A stretch of 64,000 nt of DNA, from positions 1 to 64,000 of the forward strand of contig JALONG010000003.1 of NCBI GenBank assembly GCA_025455065.1, read 5' to 3'. Position 1 is the stretch's first letter, and every line of letters begins with the position of its first letter. Shown here in pieces: positions 1 to 12,527 of this stretch. The position numbers and the translations under genes are program-made. The DNA is from Candidatus Kapaibacterium sp. (GTDB lineage: Bacteria; Bacteroidota; Ignavibacteria; Kapaibacteriales; UBA4661). The notes under the pieces are model-generated. The model had not been told where the DNA came from and made no database searches. It saw only the letters and a program-made list of their open reading frames with translations.

Positions 1-1
1 G

Positions 2-319
2 GGCGCTGTGGCTATCGCACCGGACAATACCAAAGCCGTAAAATTCACCATCACCGGTGAACCGAGCGAAACAATCAAAGTAACTTTCACTTCGCCTGCA
101 AACCTCGCTTCCGGCTCTAACACACTGCCCTTCACATCAAACGTAAAAGCGAATACGGCAGATGTCGTTGCAAGTTCGTCCGCACTGACTTCCGGTTCAA
201 ATCTGGATTTGGGCAGCGACGGCAAAGCATATGTGTACTTAGGCGGCAGTATCAACGTCGGCGCAACGCAGGCACGAGGCAATTACACCGGAACATTTGC
301 CATCAATGTTGAGTATTAA
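2..319 (+). CDS. DUF4402-type fimbrial subunit-like protein, C-terminal part
   Basis: The frame is open at the left edge, so only the last ~105 residues are present. The beta-rich text contains a polar SGSN-rich segment, then AYVYLGGSINV and a final GNYTGTFAINVEY. This glycine-anchored ending (YxGxxxxxVxY) is typical of DUF4402 proteins, which resemble major pilin subunits of chaperone-usher systems. The next gene is a second member of the family, followed by a chaperone and an usher, so an exported structural subunit is the likely role. A strong terminator follows at 341-380. The family call rests on the ending pattern and context; no search was possible. Confidence 0.7.
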   Translation, partial: GAVAIAPDNTKAVKFTITGEPSETIKVTFTSPANLASGSNTLPFTSNVKANTADVVASSSALTSGSNLDLGSDGKAYVYLGGSINVGATQARGNYTGTFAINVEY

Positions 320-340
320 GTAAGCACACCTTCCGAATGA

Positions 341-380
341 CGGCGTGAACGTACAAATCAAGCGTTCACGCCGTTTTTTT
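341..380 (+). terminator. Rho-independent terminator after the first DUF4402 gene
   Basis: An 11-bp perfect stem (cggcgtgaacg at 341-351 with cgttcacgccg at 363-373) encloses an 11-nt loop and is followed by seven T residues. It would end transcription of the first subunit gene. Weak read-through could still reach the downstream subunit, chaperone and usher genes, giving more major subunit than assembly machinery. Confidence 0.9.
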
Positions 381-416
381 ATCCCATTATTTCGCAGTAT
401 CATTTTCCGCAAAGCC

Positions 417-959
417 ATGAAAACGCAACTTCTCTTTTCTGTATGGATGCTGTTCTGCATTCTCCTTGCAATAGACAATATATTTGCACAGCAAACCTCA
501 TCATCACTAGCACCAACGCAACTCGTTCAGCAAAATCTTGCACAACAAAATCTCAGTTCGGTCGTACGCGTCCAATGTCTGAGCGAACTTATATGCGGTG
601 TTGCGATTGTCGGTGTTCCAAAGGAAATTCGCTTTCGTGATGCCGCCGCCGCACGATTTCGTATTGTTGCCCCGCCTGCTTCAGAAATCCTCCTTTCTCT
701 GGCTCTTCCTACGCGGATTCTTGGCTCAAATTCTGATACACCGATTCAGTTTGGTGAAGCCTCAGCAGCATGGTCAGAACGAGATTCACCGACGTTGGGT
801 GTTACAACCTTTAATCCGATGCTGCCTCAGCGTATCAAAATCCCCGCATCGGGTATGATATTTCTCTGGATAGGATGCTCACTTACTCCGTCGCGAATGC
901 TGCGAAGCGGACGATACACAGGACTTATCCGACTGGACGCTACGACATTGATTCGTTGA
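417..959 (+). CDS. Second DUF4402-like exported subunit
   Basis: A 180-residue protein. I chose the ATG at 417 because the earlier in-frame GTG lies inside the terminator hairpin and the ATG at 417 opens a clear signal peptide (MKTQLLFSVWMLF, ending IFAQQ). The mature part follows the DUF4402 pattern: an early CGVAIVGVPKEIRF strand, a FRIVAPPASEILLSLALP strand, a late IPASGMIFLWIGC strand and a final SGRYTGLIRLDATTL strand. It is probably a minor or adaptor/tip subunit of the fibre built by the chaperone and usher encoded next. The family assignment is from pattern similarity; the fibre role is inferred from the neighbours. Confidence 0.65.
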   Translation: MKTQLLFSVWMLFCILLAIDNIFAQQTSSSLAPTQLVQQNLAQQNLSSVVRVQCLSELICGVAIVGVPKEIRFRDAAAARFRIVAPPASEILLSLALPTRILGSNSDTPIQFGEASAAWSERDSPTLGVTTFNPMLPQRIKIPASGMIFLWIGCSLTPSRMLRSGRYTGLIRLDATTLIR

Positions 960-978
960 TTTGCCTAAGTCGTATTGA

Positions 979-1008
979 TACAAAGTATTCAATACTCAAT
1001 ACTTTGTA
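979..1008. repeat. Perfect inverted repeat between subunit and chaperone genes
   Basis: tacaaagtatt at 979-989 pairs perfectly with aatactttgta at 998-1008 across an 8-nt loop. No T-run follows, so it is not an obvious terminator. It could be an operator or an RNA stem that protects or separates the subunit and chaperone transcripts. Confidence 0.5.
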
Positions 1009-1171
1009 CAAGAATTTCTACCAACACAACAACGCCGATTCTCCATAAGTTGTTATTTTGCAAATCATTAAAAACAATCTCTCTTCTTGGCACACCTCTT
1101 GAACATTACGGGTAAACGTTGCAACTTTCTTTCACAAAATCTTTCTCAATATTTTCTCGAAGGTGTGTACC

Positions 1172-2023
1172 ATGAAACGCTTTGTATTGTTCGCTTGTAT
1201 GGCTCTTGTTTGTATTGTTTCAATGCAACAGAGCCTTTGGAGTCAAGTCATCATCGCTCCAACTGCTGTATTTATGGACGACGGCAGCAAATTTGCCAGT
1301 GTGATGATTATTAACCGTTCTAACGAGGCACGCGATGTGTCGCTGGATTTTAAGTTTGGTTATCCGCAATCTGACTCATTAGGGAATGTTGTTGTTAATT
1401 ACCAAGATTCCGTACGGGAACGCAAATACTCACTGGTCTCGTGGATAAAAGTTTTCCCGCGGCAATTTACTCTTCAGCCCGGCGAACAGCGCACGGTGCG
1501 ATTGACCGTCAAAACGCCGAACGACCTCCCCGACGGCGCATATTGGGGACGCATGACGACGACTTCCGCTCCCAAAGCTCAACTTGCCGATACAAATTCT
1601 TCTGCCATCGGAGCGCAACTGAATTTTGTCTTTAATCAAGTTGTTCCTGTTGTATTTCAGCATGGTAAATTGGAATCAACGATTTCCATCGAGCGAAATA
1701 ACGTCATCGCCGACACGGGACGCATAGATATTATCTCGGCAATTCGCTGCGCCGGACACACGCCGTTTTTTGGTGCGACTTCGCTCAGAGTGCTTGATGA
1801 CAAAGGTAGTGTTGTGGAAGAGCAAAAAGCTCCTGTTGCTGTCTATTTCAATCTTGCAAAGCGCTTCAGTCTTGATAGAAAACTCTACAAATCGGGTTCC
1901 TATAAAGCAGAAATCGCTATTTCCGGGCAACGCGGTGATGTCGAAGAACGCTTCCTGCGTACCATTACTCCCGTAAATGTTGTGGTGCCATTCTCAATTA
2001 AAAATCCTCTGAAAAGCCGCTAG
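1172..2023 (+). CDS. Periplasmic fimbrial chaperone (PapD-like)
   Basis: A 283-residue protein with a signal peptide (MKRFVLFACMALVCIV, ending WSQ). The start at 1172 gives the cleaner signal peptide; an in-frame ATG lies three codons upstream. The first domain has the chaperone layout: IIAPTAVFMDDGSKFASVMIIN is the first-strand and N-terminal ligand region, and VSWIKVFPRQFTLQPGEQRTVRLTV is the alternating-hydrophobic segment preceding the QTV-like turn seen in PapD-type chaperones. A second beta domain follows. Such proteins hold pilin-like subunits in the periplasm and hand them to an outer-membrane usher. It sits between two DUF4402-like subunits and the usher, which supports the call strongly. 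Confidence 0.75.
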   Translation: MKRFVLFACMALVCIVSMQQSLWSQVIIAPTAVFMDDGSKFASVMIINRSNEARDVSLDFKFGYPQSDSLGNVVVNYQDSVRERKYSLVSWIKVFPRQFTLQPGEQRTVRLTVKTPNDLPDGAYWGRMTTTSAPKAQLADTNSSAIGAQLNFVFNQVVPVVFQHGKLESTISIERNNVIADTGRIDIISAIRCAGHTPFFGATSLRVLDDKGSVVEEQKAPVAVYFNLAKRFSLDRKLYKSGSYKAEIAISGQRGDVEERFLRTITPVNVVVPFSIKNPLKSR

Positions 2024-2164
2024 GCAAAGCCACTCTATGGCTTCGGTATCACGCCGTTCGGAAGGGTGTCAGTGCCTACTGTTGATGCCCTTCCTCTTTT
2101 CTTTCAAGCATCTTTCTCACAGATTTTTTTCTCCCAAGCTCCATTTTACGGTATTTGTGCAATT

Positions 2165-4915
2165 ATGTCTCCGCAACGCCTGATATATCTTGTTTTGAGC
2201 GCATTGCTTATCTTTATGCTGAGGCAAAACCTCTCGGCACAAATTCCCGCCGATGCTCAAGAAATCTACGTTGAAACGACCTACAAACGTTATGTGCGGA
2301 CGGTCTTGGTCTGTCAGTATTATGGCGATTCCGTGTATGTGCCGCTCCGCGATGTATTTATGAAACTGAGCGTAGATATTCACTTAGACATGGAAACCAA
2401 GAGCGCAACAGGCTTTTTCATTCGGAACGACTCGACCTATCACTTCGATTTCCAACGGCGAACACTTCAATATGCCGGAAAAACCTTCCCTCTGCCCCAA
2501 TCTGCATTTCTTGTCGGTACACTTGACGTATGGGTTTTGCCGTCGGTACTTGCTCGCGTTTTGGGGTTGATGATTGATATTGATGTGAATAATCTTGCAG
2601 CAAATATTTCCTCTTCAGCAGCTCTTCCGGCGGAAGAACAGTATGAACGCAAGATGCGCCGTAAACAAGCCGAATTAGCTCGGCAGCGCGAAAGTGAAGC
2701 AGAAGGCAAAGCATTTGCCAGACGCGGCGCATTTTTCGATCGCTCACGCCATGTGCTGAATGGTGGATTTTTTTCGTACTCACTTTCATCGTCATTTAGT
2801 CGTTTGGCAAGTGCGCATAGCTATTCGATGAGTGCGCAAGCGGAACTTTTCGGCGGTGAATTACAGGCTTCGGCATTGGGAACGATTGTGCCTCTTTCGA
2901 CAAGTATGGGAGAACAGCAAAGTACCACCACTGCGACCACAGCAAACAACATTGTCCATTCTTCCGGAGCTACTCTGGCAAGCTCTTTCAATGCGGCTTT
3001 TCGTTGGGATTATGCACTCAAGCAAAATGCGTGGCTGACGCATATTCGCGTGGGAACGCTGCCAGGATTCGGCTCACGTCAAGGTTTGCTTTTGGGCGTA
3101 CAACTAAGCAACGAACCCTTGCGACCGGCATCAGATCTAGGCTCATTCACGTATTCGGGTTTAGCTTTACCGAAGTGGGAAATTGAAGCCTATTTGAACA
3201 GTCAATTTGTCGGCGTTACGTTTGCTGATAGTCTCGGACGATATTCCTTCTCCATACCACTTCAATACGGTTCCGGTTTGCTGCAATTAAAGCTATACGG
3301 CACAAGAGGCGAAATCCGTGAAGAAACGCATCGCGTCCAAGTTCCCGCGTCATTTGCTCCGGTAGGTGAATTTCGTTACGTTCTCACAGGCGGTATGGTG
3401 CTGAATGATACCAACGGCGGACTTTCCTTGAAAACAAGCTACGGTCTTGCTTCTTGGCTGAGTGCGCAAGCAAGCGTTGAATTAGACCCTTTCAGCCAAC
3501 GTTGGACTATGGCGGGAGCATTGTCCGCCCGCTTGGGAACAAGCTCCGTTGCCGCCATTGAAGCGGCTCCGGGGGCATTTTACCGTGCGACGTTCAGTAC
3601 AGAAATCGGAACAGCAGTCGCGGCAACACTTTCTCACACACAGTATGCGGATTACAGTTTAGCAGTCTCCGGCGGGAAGGCTGCGCAAACGCTTCTCAGC
3701 ACGACCGTTTCGGGCGATATTGCCGGAATGCCGATAAATCTTCGTCTGCAAGCCGCCCGCGATGGTTATCCGCTCAACGTAACGAGTTACAGCGGACTTG
3801 TGGGATTTGCCGCAAACCTCGGTGGAATGCGCCTTGCGCTTGATGCACGGGGCTTTGCCGGAACGCTGCAAAGAGGCGAAACACAAGCTAATGGTTCACT
3901 TGTTGCAAATCTTTCATATTCTGTGCAGGGGACAAGCGGCTTTTGGAATATCTTTGAAGGTACAATGATCAGTGCCGGAGCCACGTATCAACTCAGCAGC
4001 AATCAAATCACCGATATTCGCGGCGAAATTTCCCGCAGTCTATGGCAAGGAGCGCGATTACGCTATCTTGTGTTCCGTGATATGAGTTCGGGTTATACAG
4101 GTTCGGCACTACAACTGTCTATTGATGCGTCGTTTCTGCGTACAACACTTTCGGCAACACTCGACCCGCAGCAACCCACCCTTAGTGCCAGTGTACAGGG
4201 TAGTATTGCATATGACCGCAATTACGGGAAAGTCTTTTTTACAAACACTCCTCCGACAGGCGGAGCAGCTTCTGTGCGGCTGTTTCTGGATAAAAACGGC
4301 AATGGTGTCTTTGACGGAAAAGATGAGGTCTTAAAAAATGCGTCGGTTGCGTTCAAACAATCCGTTATTGCTACACGCGACGACGACGGTATTATCCGCG
4401 TCAAAGACCTCACGCCGTATGCCGAGTATGAAGTTTCTGTGGATGAAAATTCACTCGACAATCCCTTGCTTCTACCTGCTTCGCCCGGCTACGTCTTTAT
4501 TGCCGATCCCGCAGCCTATAAGCCGATTGATATTCCGCTTGTGATGGCGGGTGCAGCGAGTGGTATTGTCAGACTTGATGATGAAAAACGAACACCTGTT
4601 CCCGGTCTAAATATCACGTTCCGCAAACGTGACGGCGGCTATGAAAAAACGACCACAACCTTCGGCGACGGAACATTCTACCAAATGGGCTTGCCTCCGG
4701 GCGCATATACCGTCGCGCTTGACAGCAATCAACTCACAATGCTCAAAGTGAATCCTTCGCCTGAAAAACGCTTCTTCACCGTCCGCATCACTGCTGACGG
4801 CGACATGATTGATAACCTTGATTTCACACTCATTCCCCGTGCCGCAGAAAGTCCCGCTCCCGCAAAAACAGCTAAACCCCGCCCATCCCCCAAAACGAAA
4901 ACAGACCGTCGTTAA
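2165..4915 (+). CDS. Outer-membrane usher-like protein
   Basis: 916 residues from the ATG at 2165, chosen for its signal peptide (MSPQRLIYLVLSALLIFM, ending LSAQ). An upstream in-frame start at 2066 would add a hydrophobic leader. Layout: an N-terminal periplasmic-type domain (about residues 25-160), a K/E/R-rich linker, then a long run of alternating beta strands consistent with a barrel. Within the barrel region lies the usher plug signature: PKWEIEAYLNSQFVGVTFAD, GRYSFSIPLQYG, then LQLKLYGTRGEIREE. The C-terminus has a calcium-binding-like DKNGNGVFDGKDE segment, a carboxypeptidase-regulatory-like beta domain (GDGTFYQMGLPPGAYTV) and a basic tail. The likely role is secretion and assembly of DUF4402 fibres across the outer membrane. 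Confidence 0.72.
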   Translation: MSPQRLIYLVLSALLIFMLRQNLSAQIPADAQEIYVETTYKRYVRTVLVCQYYGDSVYVPLRDVFMKLSVDIHLDMETKSATGFFIRNDSTYHFDFQRRTLQYAGKTFPLPQSAFLVGTLDVWVLPSVLARVLGLMIDIDVNNLAANISSSAALPAEEQYERKMRRKQAELARQRESEAEGKAFARRGAFFDRSRHVLNGGFFSYSLSSSFSRLASAHSYSMSAQAELFGGELQASALGTIVPLSTSMGEQQSTTTATTANNIVHSSGATLASSFNAAFRWDYALKQNAWLTHIRVGTLPGFGSRQGLLLGVQLSNEPLRPASDLGSFTYSGLALPKWEIEAYLNSQFVGVTFADSLGRYSFSIPLQYGSGLLQLKLYGTRGEIREETHRVQVPASFAPVGEFRYVLTGGMVLNDTNGGLSLKTSYGLASWLSAQASVELDPFSQRWTMAGALSARLGTSSVAAIEAAPGAFYRATFSTEIGTAVAATLSHTQYADYSLAVSGGKAAQTLLSTTVSGDIAGMPINLRLQAARDGYPLNVTSYSGLVGFAANLGGMRLALDARGFAGTLQRGETQANGSLVANLSYSVQGTSGFWNIFEGTMISAGATYQLSSNQITDIRGEISRSLWQGARLRYLVFRDMSSGYTGSALQLSIDASFLRTTLSATLDPQQPTLSASVQGSIAYDRNYGKVFFTNTPPTGGAASVRLFLDKNGNGVFDGKDEVLKNASVAFKQSVIATRDDDGIIRVKDLTPYAEYEVSVDENSLDNPLLLPASPGYVFIADPAAYKPIDIPLVMAGAASGIVRLDDEKRTPVPGLNITFRKRDGGYEKTTTTFGDGTFYQMGLPPGAYTVALDSNQLTMLKVNPSPEKRFFTVRITADGDMIDNLDFTLIPRAAESPAPAKTAKPRPSPKTKTDRR

Positions 4916-5200
4916 AAAGCCTCTTCTGCGCAACGATACTTCATGTTTAGGCTTCGACATCTATACTTTGTATCTATACACAGTAACGAATAACGAATAC
5001 ATCGTATCATTTTTCGATATGATTTATCAGTTATCGGCTGTCTTTTTGCTTCGCACAGAAGAATATAAGTGACTGAAAAATAAAATCTTAAAGCTTTGGC
5101 GTTCAAAATTATACACAGTTTGTGAAAATTTGGCATTGATTTCGTCACTGATAAAAGAAATCGCAATGATAATGCTCAAATCTCTTTTCAAGAAATTCCC

Positions 5201-8966
<3,766 letters not shown>

Positions 8967-8971
<5 letters not shown>

Positions 8972-9002
8972 CCGTGATGCTTAGACTGACCGTGATGCTT
9001 AA
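8967..9002. repeat. Two tandem copies of an 18-bp unit overlapping a stop codon
   Basis: actgaccgtgatgcttag (8967-8984) is followed directly by actgaccgtgatgcttaa (8985-9002), with a third partial unit (gctgacc) after it. The stop codon of the upstream hybrid kinase (8969-8971) lies in the first copy. Replication slippage is the simplest origin; a protein-binding array is possible. Confidence 0.7.
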
Positions 9003-9071
9003 GCTGACCTCATTTCATTACAACTCATATCGCCGAATATTTCTTTCTCATTTTTTTTTCATTGAACTGCC

Positions 9072-10259
9072 ATGAATACCTACTCTCATCTCGCCAATAG
9101 CACCGTTCTCATTGTGGATGATGTTGCAGAAAACCTTGAAGTATTGGGAAGCAAACTGCAAGCTGCTTCTGTCAATGTGTTGGCTGCGCAAAGCGGCGAA
9201 AGTGCTTTGAAAATTGCAACGGCAAAGCGACCGGATTTAATTTTGCTGGATGTGCAAATGCCAATGATGGATGGCTATACCGTCAAAGAGCATTTAGGCG
9301 AAAACCCTGTTACAGCCGATATTCCGGTCATTTTCCTCACCGCCCGCACGGATGTCGCCGATATTGTTCATGGTTTTGAACTCGGTGCGGCTGATTATAT
9401 CACAAAACCCGTCCAAACACCTGAATTACTCGCACGAGTAAAGCATCATCTGGAATTGCGCTTTTTGCGTCTTCAACAGGAACAGCGTGAGCGTGCTCTT
9501 GAGCGTGAAATCGGTGAACGCATTATGGCAGAAGAAGCGCTCCGTAAAGCAAATGAGCGTTTGGAGGAACTCAATGCTCAAAAGAATGAATTTATCGGCA
9601 TTGCCGTGCATGACCTCAAAAATCCGCTTTCCGGCATAGCGGCTCTTGCGCAAACTGTCAAAGAACTACCCGACATTGAGCGCGCAGAGATCGAAGAATA
9701 CATGAAAAAAATTATTGCCTCGGCAAATCGAATGTTTGATTTAATTAAGAGCTTCTTAAACGTGAATGCCATCGAACAAGGCGGGCTGCGAATCAATCTC
9801 ACTCCGGCAAATATTTCGCTCGTAACACGTATGGCTACGCAAAGTTATTTGCTGAAAGCACAGGCAAAATCTATCGCATTACATATTGATACCGGAGAAG
9901 ATATACACGGCGTGGCAGACGAATCTATTTTGGTACAGGTTTTGGACAATCTTGTGTCAAATGCTCTCAAATTTTCCCCGATGCAGCGTTCTATCTACGT
10001 CCGTGTGAAAGAATGTAATAATTGCATCAAAATTGAAGTTCAAGACGAGGGACCAGGTCTGAGCAATGATGATAAAAAGAAGTTATTCGGCAAATTTGCA
10101 CGCCTCTCCGCACGCCCAACCGCCGGCGAAAGCTCAACGGGGCTTGGTCTTTCGATTGTCAAAACAATGGTAGAAGCAATGAACGGCACAATTTGGTGCG
10201 AAAGCGAATTAGGACAGGGAGCAATGTTTTGTTTGGAATTGCCGATTGTGAGTGATTAA
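9072..10259 (+). CDS. Response regulator-histidine kinase fusion
   Basis: 395 residues. An N-terminal receiver domain (VLIVDD, phospho-Asp at ~60 in LILLDVQMP, Lys in YITKPVQTPELL) leads through a coiled-coil linker (~130-170) to a HisKA domain with His ~180 (GIAVHDLKNPLSG) and an HATPase domain (DNLVSNALKFSP, DEGPGLS, STGLGLSIVKTMVEAMNG). No membrane segment. Receiver-first kinases of this kind often act as relays, taking phosphate from another kinase and passing it on. The multi-PAS hybrid encoded just upstream is the obvious candidate partner, by proximity only. Confidence 0.92.
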   Translation: MNTYSHLANSTVLIVDDVAENLEVLGSKLQAASVNVLAAQSGESALKIATAKRPDLILLDVQMPMMDGYTVKEHLGENPVTADIPVIFLTARTDVADIVHGFELGAADYITKPVQTPELLARVKHHLELRFLRLQQEQRERALEREIGERIMAEEALRKANERLEELNAQKNEFIGIAVHDLKNPLSGIAALAQTVKELPDIERAEIEEYMKKIIASANRMFDLIKSFLNVNAIEQGGLRINLTPANISLVTRMATQSYLLKAQAKSIALHIDTGEDIHGVADESILVQVLDNLVSNALKFSPMQRSIYVRVKECNNCIKIEVQDEGPGLSNDDKKKLFGKFARLSARPTAGESSTGLGLSIVKTMVEAMNGTIWCESELGQGAMFCLELPIVSD

Positions 10260-10272
10260 CTCAAATCCGCAT

Positions 10273-11613
10273 CTATGCTTGTTTGTTACGCCAACGAAAT
10301 AACCCGAACCCAAGCACTCCCGCAACCAAGGAAGCTGCAAAAATCCCTATTTTCGCTTCCATTGCCAGTGTCGTGTCTTGAAATGCCAAGCCTTGCACAA
10401 ATAGCGCCATCGTGAAACCAATTCCGGCCAAAGCACCGATAGCAGCAATGTCAAACCACGAAACCCCTTCAGGAATGTGTGCAAGTTTCAATCGGCAGGC
10501 CAACCAGCAGAAAAGCGTGATTCCAAGCGGTTTACCGACAACCAAGCCAAAGAAAATTCCAAGTGTTGTGGGGTGCAAAAACACCTCAGCCAGATTACCC
10601 GACAGATGCACCCCTGCATTAGCGAGAGCAAATATCGGCATTATCAGAAACGCTACCCACGCATGAAGATTCGATTCAAAGCGAGAAAGCGGTGTTTGAA
10701 CAAGTTCGCAAGAGCGCTCTAAATCGCGCACGGCGCTTTGTGCCTGTTGATTTGCCAGTGTGCTTTTGCTTTCGCGGGTTTGTCGTGCAAATTCGTTGAT
10801 GAACGACCGAGCGTTATCCGTAAATTCATCAGCATTGATACGCTGCTTGGCGGGAATTGCTATTGCCAGCAGCACACCCGCAATCGTCGCATGAATCCCC
10901 GATTCCAGCACACAAAACCACAGCGCAATGCCCACAAGCAAGTAAAACAGCACACTCCGCACCCCAAGTGCGTTGCCGACAAGTGCCACAGCGAACACTC
11001 CGCCCGCCGCAAGCAGCATCATTCCTTGTATTTCGGCAGTGTAAAAAAGCGCAATCACCAACACTGCGCCCAAATCATCGGCAATTGCCAACGCCGCTAA
11101 AAAGACCTTCAGCACAAACGGTACACGACTCCCCATAAGCGCCACCACGCCAAGCGCAAAGGCAATATCCGTCGCCATTGGGATTCCCCACCCACGCGCA
11201 GAGGGCATCCCACCGTTAAACGCGGAGTAAATCAGCGCCGGAGCGACCATACCTCCCAAAGCAGCAATGACGGGCAATGCAGCCTTTTTCGCGGTGGAAA
11301 GTTCGCCCACAAGTAATTCTCGCTTAATTTCTAAACCGACAACAAAGAAAAAAATCACCATTAAACCGTCGTTTATCCAGTGATGAAGCGGTTTTGTCAT
11401 GGGAGAATTGCCTAAACCGATGCTAAATGGTGTTTCCCAGAAATGGTGATATGCGTCAAATAACGGAGAATTTGCCAAAACCAGTGCAACAATGCCACAA
11501 AGCAGCAATAACAAGCCGCTTGAGGTTTCCGCATGGATAAAGCGTTCTATGGGGTGTTTAATGCCGGAGAGAATACGTTGAGGGAGCTGTGTTTGCATGG
11601 TTCTTTGGTTCAA
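10273..11613 (-). CDS. nhaA: Na+/H+ antiporter NhaA
   Basis: 446 residues of an integral inner-membrane antiporter that exchanges cytoplasmic Na+ for external protons and controls pH and salt stress. The two transport aspartates are present at ~179-180 in LAALAIADDLGAVLVIALFY, and the MATDIAFALGVVALMGSRVP segment of the family precedes them. The later KPLGITLFCWLA helix carries the conserved Lys. A hydrophilic ~60-residue loop (INADEFTDNARSFINEF onward) explains why it is longer than the E. coli protein. It is convergent with the upstream kinase gene and divergent from gpmA. Confidence 0.95.
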   Translation of the reverse strand: MNQRTMQTQLPQRILSGIKHPIERFIHAETSSGLLLLLCGIVALVLANSPLFDAYHHFWETPFSIGLGNSPMTKPLHHWINDGLMVIFFFVVGLEIKRELLVGELSTAKKAALPVIAALGGMVAPALIYSAFNGGMPSARGWGIPMATDIAFALGVVALMGSRVPFVLKVFLAALAIADDLGAVLVIALFYTAEIQGMMLLAAGGVFAVALVGNALGVRSVLFYLLVGIALWFCVLESGIHATIAGVLLAIAIPAKQRINADEFTDNARSFINEFARQTRESKSTLANQQAQSAVRDLERSCELVQTPLSRFESNLHAWVAFLIMPIFALANAGVHLSGNLAEVFLHPTTLGIFFGLVVGKPLGITLFCWLACRLKLAHIPEGVSWFDIAAIGALAGIGFTMALFVQGLAFQDTTLAMEAKIGIFAASLVAGVLGFGLFRWRNKQA

Positions 11614-11854
11614 ATCAAGATTTGTAATATATGGCAGGTATGGTATTGATAAAATTTCGGTGAAAGCTAAACTGTTTCTTCAAATCTACACATTTTTTCA
11701 TCGTTTTCATACTTGCCGATAAGGGTTTTGCCTACAAAACAAGGAGGACCACGAGAAAAATCGTGGAAATATATCGGACAAATGTCGTAAAAAGAGTATT
11801 TTGCACTTCTGCTTGAAACAACCGTTTTTCCTCATTTTTTTCACCATTGTTACT

Positions 11855-12481
11855 ATGCCAAACCTGATTTTGCTTCGCCACGGACAATCCCAATGGAATC
11901 TTGAAAACCGCTTCACCGGCTGGGTGGACGTGGAGTTATCCGCCAAAGGCGAAGAAGAAGCCCGTGCCGCAGGACCGTTGTTGAAGGATTTACCGATTGA
12001 TTACCTTTTTACGTCCGTTTTGAAACGTGCCATGCGCACGGCAGACCTCGCTTTGGAAGCAGCAGGAAAAAGCGGTATTCCGACCGAGCGCAGCGAAAAA
12101 CTCAACGAGCGTCATTACGGGGATTTGCAAGGATTGAACAAAGATGATATTGCCAAACAATATGGCGACGCACAGTTAAAAATTTGGCGACGCAGCTACG
12201 ACATTCCGCCGCCAAACGGCGAATCGCTCAAAGACACGCAGGCACGCTGCATTCCCTACTACAAAGACGTGATTGAGCCGAAACTCCGCGAAGGCAAGAA
12301 TGTGATGATTGCGGCGCATGGCAACTCGCTCCGCTCAATCGTCATGTATCTCGAAAATCTCACACCAGAGCAGATTTTAGAAGTAAACATCCCAACGGGC
12401 GTTCCGGCGTTGTATGTACTTGACAGTTCGCTCAAGATTGTGAGCAATCGCTATTTAGCGGAATTTACCGCCGCGCATTGA
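11855..12481 (+). CDS. gpmA: 2,3-bisphosphoglycerate-dependent phosphoglycerate mutase
   Basis: 208 residues from ATG 11855, chosen because MPNLILLRHGQSQWN is the family start; the 18 upstream in-frame residues look like untranslated leader. It interconverts 3- and 2-phosphoglycerate in glycolysis and gluconeogenesis. The phospho-accepting His is His9 in the LRHGQ motif. ENRFTGWVDVELSAKG, the RHYGDLQGLNK segment and IAAHGNSLRS all match the cofactor-dependent family. It is at the short end of the usual length. The next gene starts 46 bp downstream on the same strand. Confidence 0.95.
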   Translation: MPNLILLRHGQSQWNLENRFTGWVDVELSAKGEEEARAAGPLLKDLPIDYLFTSVLKRAMRTADLALEAAGKSGIPTERSEKLNERHYGDLQGLNKDDIAKQYGDAQLKIWRRSYDIPPPNGESLKDTQARCIPYYKDVIEPKLREGKNVMIAAHGNSLRSIVMYLENLTPEQILEVNIPTGVPALYVLDSSLKIVSNRYLAEFTAAH

Positions 12482-12527
12482 TACCGATGCTTTTTCGTTC
12501 CATTTTGTACACACTTTTGCTTTTTTC

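Noticed and set aside
345-416. Upstream GTG start for the second DUF4402-like gene
   Set aside because: It falls inside the terminator hairpin of the previous gene, and the downstream ATG at 417 begins a proper signal peptide.
11748-11766. ccacga/tcgtgg inverted repeat upstream of gpmA as a terminator or operator
   Set aside because: The stem is only six bases with a short A-rich loop and no T-run, well within what chance provides.
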